Origin: Bacillus sp. RO3
GTDB lineage: Bacteria; Bacillota; Bacilli; Bacillales; Bacillaceae_B
Reading direction: 5' to 3'
DNA: 64,000 bases
Assembly: GCF_012911895.1 (NCBI RefSeq)
Contig: NZ_JAAXCV010000031.1
Coordinates: 50,272 to 114,271, forward strand
Shown here: positions 17,539 to 27,631 of the stretch, piece by piece
Numbering within the stretch: the stretch's first letter is position 1
Layout of the letters: every line of letters begins with the position of its first letter
Position numbers and translations under genes: made by a program
The notes under the pieces: generated by a model
Database searches by the model: none
Told to the model about the DNA's origin: nothing
What the model saw: the letters and a program-made list of their open reading frames with translations, nothing else

Positions 17539-18705
17539 TTAATCCCTACTAAATAAATCCCTAGTATATACCTTATCCTCTACTACACGTAAATCATCAG
17601 ATAACCGATTGGCAACAATCACATCTGATTCTCTCTTAAATTCTTCGAAGTCATTAATTACTCTAGAATTAATGAATGTCTCCTCATGAAGCGCTGGCTC
17701 ATATACAACTACTTCAATTCCTTTAGACTTTATACGTTTCATAACCCCTTGAATGGCTGACTGCCTAAAGTTATCAGAGTCCATTTTCATGGTAAGCCTA
17801 TAGATACCAACAATCTTAGGATTCTTTTTAATAATCATTTCAGCAACATGGTCTTTTCTTGTTCTGTTGGCATCAACTATTGCTGCCATGATATTATTTG
17901 GAACATCTTCATAATTAGCCAGTAGCTGCTTTGTATCTTTAGGAAGGCAATATCCACCGTATCCAAATGAAGGATTATTGTAGTGTGTACCTATTCGGGG
18001 ATCCAGTCCAACACCATCGATAATCTGTTTAGTATCTAATCCTCTTACTTCCGCATAGGAGTCTAGCTCATTAAAGAAAGCAACTCTCATTGCTAAGTAA
18101 GTATTTGCAAAAAGTTTAATAGCTTCTGCTTCTGTTGAATTAGTAAATAAGACATCTATATTTTCTTTTAGAGCACCCTCAACTAATAAATCAGCAAAAA
18201 CTTTTGCTCTTTCAGACTGTTCTCCAACAACAATTCTTGAAGGATACAAGTTATCATATAATGCCTTACCCTCTCTTAAAAACTCTGGAGAAAAAATAAT
18301 ATTTTCAGTCTCAAACTTTTCTCTTACTGCTTCTGTATAACCTACCGGAACTGTAGATTTAATAACCATCACTGCATCGGGATTAATAGATAAAACGTTA
18401 GCAATAACAGCTTCAACAGTTCTAGTATTAAAATAATTCTTTTCAGGATCATAATTGGTAGGTGTAGATATGATTACATATTCGGTATCCTTAAATGCTT
18501 TATAATTGTCCGTTGTTGCAGTTAAGTTTAATTCTTTTGTTGCTAGGAATTCTTCAATCTCATTATCTATTATCGGAGACCTTTTATTATTAATCATATC
18601 TACTTTTTCTTGGATAATATCCAATGCAATTACTTCGTTGTGTTGAGCTAGTAATATAGCATTTGATAAACCCACATAACCTGTTCCAGCCACTGTAATT
18701 TTCAT
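17539..18705 (-). CDS. ugd: UDP-glucose 6-dehydrogenase
   Basis: A 388-residue enzyme of the short E. coli Ugd type. [14 protein letters not shown] is the NAD loop and [14 protein letters not shown] holds the catalytic Cys; STVPVGYT and [10 protein letters not shown] are further signatures. It oxidises UDP-glucose twice to UDP-glucuronate in the cytosol, so the polysaccharide is probably acidic. It has its own spacing of about 33 bp to galE and 58 bp to rfbB, all in one direction. Confidence 0.93.
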   Translation of the reverse strand: MKITVAGTGYVGLSNAILLAQHNEVIALDIIQEKVDMINNKRSPIIDNEIEEFLATKELNLTATTDNYKAFKDTEYVIISTPTNYDPEKNYFNTRTVEAVIANVLSINPDAVMVIKSTVPVGYTEAVREKFETENIIFSPEFLREGKALYDNLYPSRIVVGEQSERAKVFADLLVEGALKENIDVLFTNSTEAEAIKLFANTYLAMRVAFFNELDSYAEVRGLDTKQIIDGVGLDPRIGTHYNNPSFGYGGYCLPKDTKQLLANYEDVPNNIMAAIVDANRTRKDHVAEMIIKKNPKIVGIYRLTMKMDSDNFRQSAIQGVMKRIKSKGIEVVVYEPALHEETFINSRVINDFEEFKRESDVIVANRLSDDLRVVEDKVYTRDLFSRD

Positions 18706-18763
18706 CTGACATTACCTCTTCCAAATTTCAATCGCTACTCGCTACATTTATTGATTTAATACT

Positions 18764-19789
18764 CTATTTTTTTATGCTGTACTGCTTTTCAAAATAATTC
18801 TGATAATCGCCACTAATTATTTGCTCCCACCAATCTTTGTTATCAAGATACCATTGAATGGTTTGCGCAATTCCTGTTTCAAAATTATAAGTTGGTTTCC
18901 AGCCTAATTTTTCTAATTTAGTAGGATCAATTGCATAACGCTTATCGTGACCTAAACGATCCTTAACGAATTCAATTAACTCCTCTGATTTCCCAAGTGT
19001 TTTAATAATCGTCTTAACGACTTCTAAATTTGTTCGTTCGTTATGACCACCAACATTGTACACTTCCCCAGTTACACCTTCATGCATAACTAAATCAATT
19101 GCAGCACAATGATCAATTACGTGTAACCAATCACGAATGTTTTTCCCATCACCATAAACAGGCACCTTTTGGTCATTTAAGACACGAGAAATTGTTAATG
19201 GAATTAATTTTTCTGGAAAGTGATATGGACCATAATTGTTAGAACAACGTGTAATGTTTACTGGTAATCCATATGTTTCGTGGTACGCCCTAACTAATAA
19301 ATCAGATGAGGCCTTGCTTGCACTATAAGGGCTATTTGGTTGTAAAGGTGTTTCTTCTGTAAAAAATGTATTTGGATCAAAATCTAATTCACCATATACT
19401 TCATCTGTCGATACATGTACAAATTTTGTTACTTCAACTGCTCTTGCAGCATCTAACAAAACTTGTGTTCCGAGTACATTCGTTTGAACGAAGATCCCTG
19501 GATCAGTAATTGAACGATCGACATGGCTTTCTGCAGCGAAATGGACAACATAGTCAAACTTCTCTTTTTCAAACAGTTCAATTATTGTTTCACGGTCAGC
19601 AATATCAGCTTTTACAAAAATATAATTTTCTTTAGTTTCTATATACTTATGCTTTGTTAAGTCCCCTGCATAAGTTAATAAATCCATATTGTATATGTCA
19701 TATTGAGGATACTTGTCCACCATATATTGAACAAAATTACCACCAATAAAACCAGCTCCACCTGTTACGAGAATCTTTTTTCTAGACAA
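18764..19789 (-). CDS. rfbB: dTDP-glucose 4,6-dehydratase
   Basis: A 341-residue SDR with GGAGFIGGNFVQYM, HVSTDEVYGEL and the active-site YSASKASSDL. It converts dTDP-glucose to dTDP-4-keto-6-deoxyglucose. That product is the branch point for L-rhamnose (RfbC and RfbD here) and for Fuc4N via the aminotransferase at 23697-24830. The gene is 5 bp from rfbD. Confidence 0.95.
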   Translation of the reverse strand: MSRKKILVTGGAGFIGGNFVQYMVDKYPQYDIYNMDLLTYAGDLTKHKYIETKENYIFVKADIADRETIIELFEKEKFDYVVHFAAESHVDRSITDPGIFVQTNVLGTQVLLDAARAVEVTKFVHVSTDEVYGELDFDPNTFFTEETPLQPNSPYSASKASSDLLVRAYHETYGLPVNITRCSNNYGPYHFPEKLIPLTISRVLNDQKVPVYGDGKNIRDWLHVIDHCAAIDLVMHEGVTGEVYNVGGHNERTNLEVVKTIIKTLGKSEELIEFVKDRLGHDKRYAIDPTKLEKLGWKPTYNFETGIAQTIQWYLDNKDWWEQIISGDYQNYFEKQYSIKK

Positions 19790-19794
19790 TTATA

Positions 19795-20643
19795 TCACCT
19801 CTGTGTTAATTCAATTAAATAGTGTTCAAGTGCATCTTGCCATTTCGGCAAGGGATGAAAACCATTTTTAATAAGTTTTTGTTTTGACATCCGTGAATTT
19901 TTAGGACGAACTGCGCGAGTTGGATATTCTTCAGTAGAAATAGAATTTACGTTAATATCTAGATTAGCTTGTCTAAATATTTCTTGAGCAAAATCAGCCC
20001 AACTACAGAAACCTGTATTGGCAGCATGATAAATTCCATATTTATCACTCTGAATCATATCAATAATCAATCGTGCTAAATCAAATGTGTAAGTAGGGGA
20101 ACCTACTTGGTCACCTACCACGTTTAACTCATTTTGTGTTTCGGCTAACCTAAGCATTGTTTTAACAAAGTTATTTCCATTTATACCAAAAACCCATGAG
20201 ATACGTACGATAAACCATTGATCTAAAAGTTGTTCTACTATTTTTTCACCTTCATATTTCGTTAGCCCATAATATCCAATAGGATTTGTTTTATCCGTTT
20301 CTTGAAGAGGTAATTCGCCTTGTCCGTTAAAAACATAGTCAGTACTGATATACAGAAACTTTGCATTTATATCTCTTGCAGCTTTAACGAGGTGCTTTGT
20401 TCCTTCTACATTTACATTCCAGCATGAATTTTTATCATCTTCTGCTTTATCAACTGCTGTATATGCAGCACAGTGAATAATTGCATCAGGGTTCACTTCT
20501 TTAACGTAATGGCTTACTGCAACTTCGTCTGTGATATCTAATTCCTTGGAACCTATTCCTATCATGTTTAATCCCATTTTCGAACCATATTGCACTACAT
20601 CGTAACCTAGCTGACCAGTATAACCTGTTACTACCACCTTCAT
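19795..20643 (-). CDS. rfbD: dTDP-4-dehydrorhamnose reductase
   Basis: Start set at the ATG 20641-20643, which follows GGGGAG inside the end of rfbC; it gives 282 aa beginning MKVVVTGYTGQLGYDV. An earlier in-frame start would run deep into rfbC. It has the RmlD signatures STDYVFNG and YYGLTKYEGEK. It performs the last step of dTDP-L-rhamnose synthesis. Confidence 0.93.
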   Translation of the reverse strand: MKVVVTGYTGQLGYDVVQYGSKMGLNMIGIGSKELDITDEVAVSHYVKEVNPDAIIHCAAYTAVDKAEDDKNSCWNVNVEGTKHLVKAARDINAKFLYISTDYVFNGQGELPLQETDKTNPIGYYGLTKYEGEKIVEQLLDQWFIVRISWVFGINGNNFVKTMLRLAETQNELNVVGDQVGSPTYTFDLARLIIDMIQSDKYGIYHAANTGFCSWADFAQEIFRQANLDINVNSISTEEYPTRAVRPKNSRMSKQKLIKNGFHPLPKWQDALEHYLIELTQR

Positions 20644-20647
20644 ATGA

Positions 20648-21208
20648 CTACTCCCCATAACTGAAGTTATTCTCCGCATCCTTTAATAATGGTGCTCTTT
20701 CATCTTTTTCTGAGAGTACAGGTGTAATATTAATAGGCCAGACAATGTTAATTTGAGGGTCATTCCAAATAATACTTCGATCGTACTCAGGACCATATAG
20801 TTCATCCACTTTGTACTGAACTTCTACATCTTCAGTTAAAGTCATAAAACCATGAGCAAACCCTTTAGAGACTAGCAATTGCTTATTATTTTCTGCGCTT
20901 AGCTCAATTCCAAACCACTTTCCATACGTCGGACTCCCTTTACGGATATCAACAGTAACATCATAAATTGAACCTTTTGTACAGCGAACAAGCTTTGTTT
21001 GGGCTTTGGGATTCAATTGATAATGTAATCCTCTTAATGTCCCTTTTTTAGCTGAAAAAGAATGGTTATCTTGGATGAAATCCAAATAAATGCCTGCTTC
21101 ATTAAACTTACTACTATTATATGTTTCCATAAACCATCCACGATGGTCACCATAGACAGTCGGTTCTATAACTATTACGCCATTTAAGCAGGTTTCTGTT
21201 AACTTCAC
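20648..21208 (-). CDS. rfbC: dTDP-4-dehydrorhamnose 3,5-epimerase
   Basis: A 186-residue RmlC cupin with [19 protein letters not shown] (catalytic His) and the later [18 protein letters not shown]. It starts with GTG overlapping the rfbA stop (GTGA), so it is translationally coupled. It is the third enzyme of dTDP-L-rhamnose synthesis. Confidence 0.94.
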   Translation of the reverse strand: MKLTETCLNGVIVIEPTVYGDHRGWFMETYNSSKFNEAGIYLDFIQDNHSFSAKKGTLRGLHYQLNPKAQTKLVRCTKGSIYDVTVDIRKGSPTYGKWFGIELSAENNKQLLVSKGFAHGFMTLTEDVEVQYKVDELYGPEYDRSIIWNDPQINIVWPINITPVLSEKDERAPLLKDAENNFSYGE

Positions 21209-22107
21209 GCCTGAACCACCTCTCGTTGGACAACTTCACTTTGTTGATTAGCCAACCTTATTAAGTATTGTCCGTACTCGTTTTTCTCTAATGGTTTAGC
21301 TAATTCTAATAATTGTTTTCTGGTAATATAACCTTTTCTATAAGCAATTTCTTCTAAACAAGCAACTTTTAAGCTTTGGCGCTTTTCAACAGTTTCAATA
21401 AAAGTCGAGGCTTCGAGCAATGATTCATGAGTCCCAGTATCAAGCCAAGCAAACCCCCTACCTAATAACTCAACATTAAGATCTTCTAATCTTAAATAAG
21501 CCTTGTTCACATCAGTAATCTCTAATTCACCACGAGCTGATGGCTGTATCTGTTTAGCAATGTCTACTACTCTATTATCGTAGAAATATAACCCCGTTAC
21601 AGCATATGTCGATTTAGGTTGTTCAGGCTTCTCTTCAATTGAAATAGCTTTGCCGTCTTCATCAAACTCAACAACACCAAACCGGTCAGGATCTTTAACA
21701 TTGTACCCAAAGACCGTTGCGCCCTTTTTCCTAGTAGCAGCATTCTCAAGTAAATCGGTAAAACCATGACCGTAAAAAATATTATCTCCTAAGATTAACG
21801 CGACACTATCATTACCTATAAATTCTTCACCAATTAAAAAAGCCTGAGCTAATCCATCCGGTGATTCTTGTATTGCATAGCTTAAATCGATACCAATTTC
21901 ATTTCCATTTCCTAACAACTGTTCAAACCGTGGTGTATCTTGTGGAGTAGATATGATTAGTATATCTTTTATACCCGCTAACATAAGTACTGATAAAGGG
22001 TAATAAATCATTGGCTTATCATATATAGGTAACAGTTGCTTAGAGATAGTTTTGGTTAATGGATATAATCTTGTACCACTACCACCTGCTAAAATTATTC
22101 CTTTCAT
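21205..22107 (-). CDS. rfbA: Glucose-1-phosphate thymidylyltransferase
   Basis: A 300-residue RmlA with [19 protein letters not shown] at its start. The ATG at 22105-22107 is chosen because GGGGAGTGG is its ribosome site; an in-frame GTG 9 bp upstream lies inside that site. It makes dTDP-glucose for both the rhamnose and Fuc4N branches. A ~148-bp AT-rich gap (22108-22255) separates it from the flippase gene and could hold an internal promoter, but I see no clear one. Confidence 0.94.
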   Translation of the reverse strand: MKGIILAGGSGTRLYPLTKTISKQLLPIYDKPMIYYPLSVLMLAGIKDILIISTPQDTPRFEQLLGNGNEIGIDLSYAIQESPDGLAQAFLIGEEFIGNDSVALILGDNIFYGHGFTDLLENAATRKKGATVFGYNVKDPDRFGVVEFDEDGKAISIEEKPEQPKSTYAVTGLYFYDNRVVDIAKQIQPSARGELEITDVNKAYLRLEDLNVELLGRGFAWLDTGTHESLLEASTFIETVEKRQSLKVACLEEIAYRKGYITRKQLLELAKPLEKNEYGQYLIRLANQQSEVVQREVVQA

Positions 22108-22255
22108 AACTTCCACTCCCCTAGGTAAATTTCCAAAACAATTCTTGATAATTAAGTTTCAAAACAAAAAGTGCTTCTAAAACCTTTATTTAAATTAATT
22201 TATATATTTTTACTTAGCTAGCATTTTTATGTGCATTACTCATAGAAAATCACAC

Positions 22256-23680
22256 TCACCTTGACGGCATCTTACGAAATTTAATTATTTCTTTAAGATC
22301 TTTTGAGTAAATTAAAATAATTAGTACCATTGTGACTACACCAATAATTTTTTCGTGAATCATATGATAAGGTAATAACGTATAACTAGCAAAAGCTACT
22401 AAAATTGCTGTTGAAGTGTAGACTTTCTTTAGACCGTAATCCACTTTATAGTAATGTAATGATATAACAGTTCTAAGTGTGAAAAATAAAACATATGAGA
22501 TTCCCGTCGATATAGAAGCACCTATACCTCCGAAATTGGGTACTAGTAACCAATTTCCAATAATATTCACAATGCAGGCAATAGTTACAATAACTACATG
22601 CCATTTAACTTTTTTATAAAAATTTATTCCTATGACAGTAGTTTCTGAAATTGTGTACATAATAGGAATAAATATTAAAAATGATAGCATTAGACTAGAG
22701 TCTTCATAACTATCACCTAATAACATAATAATAATATCTTTCATCATAATGACTATAACAGCTACTAGTAGCATAAAAAAGCTAACTATCTTAGATACAG
22801 TAGTAAAATGAGACGTTTTAGAAGGGTCTTTTTCAAACAATTCATACGCAACTGGTGTCCAAAATGTAGTGAAAGCCATCTTCATAATTGATAACAAGCC
22901 AATAATTTTAAAGGCTGCTGAATAAAGTCCAAGCTCATTGTAATTAGACCAATGTATAATGGCGAATTTATCAACGCCTTCAAAAATCCACATTACAGCA
23001 GTGGTTAAGACCAATGGATAACTAAAGTTAAAAATTTCATATTTAGAATGCTGTGTGTCAGTGACAGTAGCATTGTCAAGATTCCAATACCCTTTCTGTG
23101 AATATAAAAGAAATATTACAAGGAAAATAAAGCTAATAACAGTTGAATAAATCAAAATTTCGTAACTATTACCAAGTATTAAATAAAATACAAGAACCCC
23201 CACTAAAATAAAGGCTTTATTTAAGATTTCTAGTATTGAATAAATATTTCCCTTTTGTTGCATACGAATTACCAAGGTTCCAAAACGGTAGAAAACTTGA
23301 GTAACAACAGCGATTAAAATTGCTATAAAGATGGTTATTTTATACTCGGAAAATAAAAAATTTAGTAATTCTACTCGAATCAAAACAAGTACTAATAACA
23401 CGGGTGCTAATATTATAAAAGACACTTTTAAACAGTTATATAAAAGAGCTCCTCGTTTCTTTTCGTCTTCCTCATAAAAAAAGCGAACAAATGCTTGATC
23501 TGTACCAAATACCGCTACGATCATAGCAATACTTACAAGTAACATAAACATAGATGCTTTACCAAACTCTTCTGGTTGAAGGATTCTTGTCGTCAACATT
23601 GTGGTAATGAACGCAATTACTGCACCACCTACACTACCGTAGGAAAAAGAGAGAAATTTTTTTATAAGTTTATTTTGCAT
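22256..23680 (-). CDS. Wzx-type polysaccharide flippase (MATE/MOP superfamily)
   Basis: A 474-residue protein with about 12-14 hydrophobic segments. It begins KKFLSFSYGSVGGAVIAFIT and ILQPEEFGKASMFML, the usual start of polysaccharide export proteins. It should flip the undecaprenyl-linked repeat unit across the membrane for the Wzy polymerase at 29832-31229. The gene is 16 bp from the aminotransferase gene. Its AT content is high, like its neighbours. Confidence 0.88.
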   Translation of the reverse strand: MQNKLIKKFLSFSYGSVGGAVIAFITTMLTTRILQPEEFGKASMFMLLVSIAMIVAVFGTDQAFVRFFYEEDEKKRGALLYNCLKVSFIILAPVLLVLVLIRVELLNFLFSEYKITIFIAILIAVVTQVFYRFGTLVIRMQQKGNIYSILEILNKAFILVGVLVFYLILGNSYEILIYSTVISFIFLVIFLLYSQKGYWNLDNATVTDTQHSKYEIFNFSYPLVLTTAVMWIFEGVDKFAIIHWSNYNELGLYSAAFKIIGLLSIMKMAFTTFWTPVAYELFEKDPSKTSHFTTVSKIVSFFMLLVAVIVIMMKDIIIMLLGDSYEDSSLMLSFLIFIPIMYTISETTVIGINFYKKVKWHVVIVTIACIVNIIGNWLLVPNFGGIGASISTGISYVLFFTLRTVISLHYYKVDYGLKKVYTSTAILVAFASYTLLPYHMIHEKIIGVVTMVLIILIYSKDLKEIIKFRKMPSR

Positions 23681-23696
23681 ATTGTTACACTCTTAA

Positions 23697-24830
23697 TCAT
23701 AAAATATAAAACTCTTTGATTAATTTAGTTATCTTTTCTATCTCAGATTTTTTTAAACCATAATACATTGGAAGTCTCAGTAAACGCTCACTTTCAGCTG
23801 TTGTATAACGATCCTCTCCATGAAATTCTCCATACTTAAAGCCTGCAACCGAAGAGTGAAGTGGAATGTAATGAAACACGGATAGAATTTCGTGTTGTTT
23901 TAAATACTCAATCAGCCTTGATCTCTCTTCAATATCACTACACTTTATATAAAACATATGCGCATTGTGTACACAATTATCAGGAATAATAGGCGTCTCT
24001 ATAAAGCCCATGTTAGCTATCTCCTGCAATTCATTGTAATAAAAATTCCAACTTTCTAAACGATCGTTGTTAATTGTATGTGCTTCTTCTAGTTGGGCAA
24101 GTAAATATGCAGCGTTTAATTCACTTGGAAGGTATGAACTTCCCAAATCCACCCAAGTATATTTATCTACTTGTCCACGGAAATATTTACTACGATTCGT
24201 TCCTTTTTCACGGATAATTTCTGCTCTTTCCTTAAATTCCTTATTTTGTATAAGAAGAGCCCCTCCTTCACCCATTGAATAATTTTTGGTTTCATGAAAA
24301 CTAAAGCACCCAAGATCCCCTATGGTTCCAAGAGCTTTTCCTTTATACGTAGCCATCACTCCCTGAGCGGCATCTTCAATCACATAAAGATTATGGCGTT
24401 TAGCAATATCCATAATCGTATCCATTTCACATGCCACACCAGCATAGTGGACAGGAACAATTGCCTTAGTTTTTTCTGTTATCGCCGCTTCAATTAATGT
24501 TTCATCAATATTCATAGTATCTGGACGAATATCAACGAATACAATTTTGGCACCACGAAGAACAAAAGCATTCACTGTAGAAACAAACGTATAAGATGGT
24601 GCAATTACTTCATCTCCTGGTTTAATATTGATTAAAATTGCTGCCATTTCCAATGCATGTGTGCAAGAAGTAGTGAGAAGAGCTTTCGGTGTATCAAATT
24701 TATTTTCAAACCACTCGTGGCAACGTTTGGTAAAGGGCCCATCGCCACTTAGCTTGTGGTAGTGTTCAATAGCTTGGTTTATATAATATTTTTCTTTCCC
24801 TATAAATGGTGGGACATTAAACATAATCAT
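23697..24830 (-). CDS. rffA: dTDP-4-amino-4,6-dideoxygalactose transaminase (RffA/WecE-like)
   Basis: A 377-residue DegT/DnrJ/EryC1 PLP enzyme. VPPFIGKEKYYINQAIE, SGDGPFTKRCHEWFE and CTHALEMAAILINIKPGDEV match the RffA subgroup closely, and the PLP-binding Lys lies in FSFHETKNYSMGEGG. It converts dTDP-4-keto-6-deoxyglucose (from RfbB) to dTDP-Fuc4N. The companion N-acetyltransferase RffC (WecD) is not found in the window. A GT56 transferase at 27632-28681 would use dTDP-Fuc4NAc. Confidence 0.9.
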   Translation of the reverse strand: MIMFNVPPFIGKEKYYINQAIEHYHKLSGDGPFTKRCHEWFENKFDTPKALLTTSCTHALEMAAILINIKPGDEVIAPSYTFVSTVNAFVLRGAKIVFVDIRPDTMNIDETLIEAAITEKTKAIVPVHYAGVACEMDTIMDIAKRHNLYVIEDAAQGVMATYKGKALGTIGDLGCFSFHETKNYSMGEGGALLIQNKEFKERAEIIREKGTNRSKYFRGQVDKYTWVDLGSSYLPSELNAAYLLAQLEEAHTINNDRLESWNFYYNELQEIANMGFIETPIIPDNCVHNAHMFYIKCSDIEERSRLIEYLKQHEILSVFHYIPLHSSVAGFKYGEFHGEDRYTTAESERLLRLPMYYGLKKSEIEKITKLIKEFYIL

Positions 24831-24902
24831 ATTGGTATATTCCTCCGTAGCTATAATAAAAAAAAATTAAGTTGACCAACTTAATTAAAATGAAATGTTT
24901 TT

Positions 24903-25607
24903 TTATATATCCATTTCTTTCCGTAATAGAACTTCTTTTAATTTAGGGTTTCCCTGATCATGTTGATTAATATCCTTGATTAGTTCCTCTATTTCATAAT
25001 CAACAGTCTTAAATTCGTATCGACTAGAGGAAACATCTAATATTAAATAAGAACAACCTTTTCCATCTCTTTGTTGACCAATTGACCCTGGATTTAAGAT
25101 TATAGTAGAATCTAATTTTCTAGCCATTTTATGATGAGTATGGCCTAAAATAACATAATCATATTTCTTATATTCTTGTACATCAGTAATTTCAGTATCT
25201 GGATATACCCTTCCATTTAAAGGATTAGAAGGCGATCCGTGGAATACACCTATGTTACAATCATTAAGGTTTAATTCATAGTATGGCTTTAGATTTTTTA
25301 TGAAACTTATATTATCTTTTGTGATTTTGCTTTGGATATTATAGTAACTATTCCCATACTTATCTATAAGTTCCTGTTGGTCAATATGTCCATATACAAT
25401 ATCTAAGAAATATTGATCATGATTACCTAGTAAAGTAATATATTTCTTGTCTCTAAAAACATTAATTATTTCATTTTGATAATAATAATAACCAAAAATA
25501 TCACCACAAAAAATAATATAATCCGGATTTTCTTTTTCCATTGCTTTTAGAAATGAAGGTAACACATACTTGTTACCATGAATATCAGAAAAAAATACAA
25601 TTTTCAC
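24903..25607 (-). CDS. YfcE-like metallophosphoesterase
   Basis: A 234-residue phosphoesterase of the MJ0936/YfcE group. All metal motifs are present: FFSDIHGNK, CGDIFG, LLGNHDQYF, FHGSP and LGHTHH. It overlaps the upstream epimerase gene by 4 bp (ATGA). A cytosolic phosphoesterase of this kind is unusual inside a polysaccharide operon. It could remove a phosphate from a sugar or ligation intermediate made by the adjacent epimerase/ATP-grasp pair (inference). Confidence 0.85.
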   Translation of the reverse strand: MKIVFFSDIHGNKYVLPSFLKAMEKENPDYIIFCGDIFGYYYYQNEIINVFRDKKYITLLGNHDQYFLDIVYGHIDQQELIDKYGNSYYNIQSKITKDNISFIKNLKPYYELNLNDCNIGVFHGSPSNPLNGRVYPDTEITDVQEYKKYDYVILGHTHHKMARKLDSTIILNPGSIGQQRDGKGCSYLILDVSSSRYEFKTVDYEIEELIKDINQHDQGNPKLKEVLLRKEMDI

Positions 25608-26500
25608 TGGTTACCTTCCCTTCTAAAATGATGTATTATGTCATTTATTGTATTTTCTAATGAATACTTAGGTTTAAAAAATAATACATCTTTTGCTTTT
25701 TCAATAGAAGCGTCCCAGTATTTACTTTCTTCTGGGTCTTCCTTTTCACTAAAAACTATTTCAGAAGATGAACCTGTTAAGTCAATACATAGTTTAGCTA
25801 ATTCCACATTTGAAATAGTTGTTTCGGAAGCAATGTTGTATACACCCTCAATATCTTTATCGACTGAACTAACAATTGCCTCAGCTACATCTCTAACATC
25901 AATATAGTTTTGCCTTCTACTTCCTTTTCCAAGGATAACAATAGGTTTGTTTTCTAAACACCTTTTTAATATCATTGGCAAAATAGTATTTTCATTCATT
26001 CCAACTCCTATTGGGGAAGGGATTCTTAAGTTAATAGGTTTAATATTATAGGTTGATCCAAGATTAACAATCTTCTCCGACATTAGTTTAGTAATATGGT
26101 ATAAGGTATTGGGATCTGTTCTATGTTCCTCTGTTATAGGGAGATTAACTGGCTCTCCAATAACGGTCAAACCAGAAGAATGAATTATTTTTTTTGCGTT
26201 TAGTTCTTTCGCTAACTTTACAAGATGTGCTGTTCCTTTACAATTTACATCAATGAGTTTATCATTAAAATTATCCTTATCAATATAAGCCGCAAGATGA
26301 ATAATAACATCACAATTTTTCACCTTTTCAGTCATTTCAGATACAAAAGTTGAAGATTCAATATACGCTCGAAAGTATTCTATTCCTACAATAGATTCTC
26401 TTTTTAATGTCCCAATCCCTACTACATCATGTTTGTCTTTTAGTTTATTACAAACATAGGTTCCAAGAAAACCATTCAAACCAGTGACTAGTATCCTCAT
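25604..26500 (-). CDS. NAD-dependent sugar epimerase/dehydratase (extended SDR)
   Basis: A 298-residue SDR with VTGLNGFLGTYVC (NAD loop), IIHSSGLTVIGEP and the active-site YHITKLMSEKI. The precise substrate cannot be read from sequence. It is the middle of a three-gene set with the ATP-grasp enzyme (2-bp gap) and the phosphoesterase (4-bp overlap), suggesting one modification pathway. Confidence 0.85.
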   Translation of the reverse strand: MRILVTGLNGFLGTYVCNKLKDKHDVVGIGTLKRESIVGIEYFRAYIESSTFVSEMTEKVKNCDVIIHLAAYIDKDNFNDKLIDVNCKGTAHLVKLAKELNAKKIIHSSGLTVIGEPVNLPITEEHRTDPNTLYHITKLMSEKIVNLGSTYNIKPINLRIPSPIGVGMNENTILPMILKRCLENKPIVILGKGSRRQNYIDVRDVAEAIVSSVDKDIEGVYNIASETTISNVELAKLCIDLTGSSSEIVFSEKEDPEESKYWDASIEKAKDVLFFKPKYSLENTINDIIHHFRREGNQ

Positions 26501-26502
26501 GT

Positions 26503-27558
26503 TTAAACTCCCATCTTATCAATTGTTACATGATAATCCTTTAAGTTCTCAATATATCCCTCTTCCTCTAACCTTTTTTGAGCTTCATCATCAATATATA
26601 TTTCATTCATATATCTATAAGAAACACCCTTTTTTATTTCAAATCTCTCGGGTAATTTCTGTTCAAGAACATACTCTTTAATCATCGCTTCAACGTCATT
26701 AAAACCAAAGTGTGCTCTCATAGGTGTAGTACCTGAAAATCTGACATTCAACTCAAAACAAACGGGTCTATGATTTTGATCCAATCTAAGTTGAATGTTT
26801 AAAGGTCCAACTGGTTTAAATCTTTCGCATATTTTTTTAACTTCAGCAGAAATTGCAATATCATCTACAATCTCTGCTTTATGCGTTGTTCCATATTTCA
26901 ATTCTCTACGCATAATTATAGGGTTTAACAGCCTACCTGATTTATCACAATAACACCCCACTGTGTACTCAGAAGCTTCATCTCCAATATACTCTTGAAT
27001 TATATAGTCTTCTAATACCATTACCTTATTTAAATCTTTTTGATTTTCTATTTTAATAATACCGTTTGAGCCCTTACCCATTCTGGGCTTAGCTATTAGA
27101 GGATAACCTACTTCATCAATGAGTTGAGCTACTTGCTTTGTATCTTCTGATTTTGAAAATTTAGGATAATTACATCCATTATTCTTCAACCATATGCTAG
27201 TTTCTAGTTTGTCTTGTCCAACTTTCAGACTTTCATATGGAGTACATTTAAAAATAGCACGAGTTCCATTTTCAAATTCTTCTATATTAGCTGCAATTTT
27301 GTTAATATTTTCTTCAACACCCGTGAAAACAATATCTATTTTTTCTTTATTACATATTTCTATTAACCAAGGTATAAATTCTTCGGATTGTGCATATGGA
27401 GAAATATAAGCTTTATCGCAAAGGTATAATCCTAGTGATTGTGCATTTACACAAGCTCCTATAATTCTACAATTAAGATTCGACTTAGCAACTGCCTTTA
27501 AAATCCCTTGACTAACGTTTCCCCCCACTCCCAAAACCAATACATTTATTTTTGTCAT
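26503..27558 (-). CDS. ATP-grasp ligase (carbamoyl-phosphate-synthase-like)
   Basis: A 351-residue protein. The pre-ATP-grasp domain starts VLVLGVGGNVSQGILKAV. The ATP-grasp core has YPLIAKPRMGKGSNGIIKI (ATP-binding Lys and glycine loop), YIIQEYIGDEASEYTVGCY, and the metal-binding pair PVCFELNVRFSGTTP (E-x-N-x-R). The ATG at 27558 follows AGGAGGTTAGTTTG, preferred over a longer frame without a ribosome site. Relatives in O-antigen and capsule loci probably join an amino or carboxylic acid to a sugar or precursor, but no substrate is known here. Confidence 0.85.
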   Translation of the reverse strand: MTKINVLVLGVGGNVSQGILKAVAKSNLNCRIIGACVNAQSLGLYLCDKAYISPYAQSEEFIPWLIEICNKEKIDIVFTGVEENINKIAANIEEFENGTRAIFKCTPYESLKVGQDKLETSIWLKNNGCNYPKFSKSEDTKQVAQLIDEVGYPLIAKPRMGKGSNGIIKIENQKDLNKVMVLEDYIIQEYIGDEASEYTVGCYCDKSGRLLNPIIMRRELKYGTTHKAEIVDDIAISAEVKKICERFKPVGPLNIQLRLDQNHRPVCFELNVRFSGTTPMRAHFGFNDVEAMIKEYVLEQKLPERFEIKKGVSYRYMNEIYIDDEAQKRLEEEGYIENLKDYHVTIDKMGV

Positions 27559-27631
27559 CAAACTAACCTCCTGTTGTATTAGGTATATCCAAACCAAAAT
27601 TATTGTAAATATATATATCTATCTTTCTGAC

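Noticed and set aside
24840..24902. Terminator between the phosphoesterase and rffA genes
   Set aside because: AAGTTGACCAACTT forms only a short stem at 24871-24884 and the genes look co-transcribed; too weak to call.
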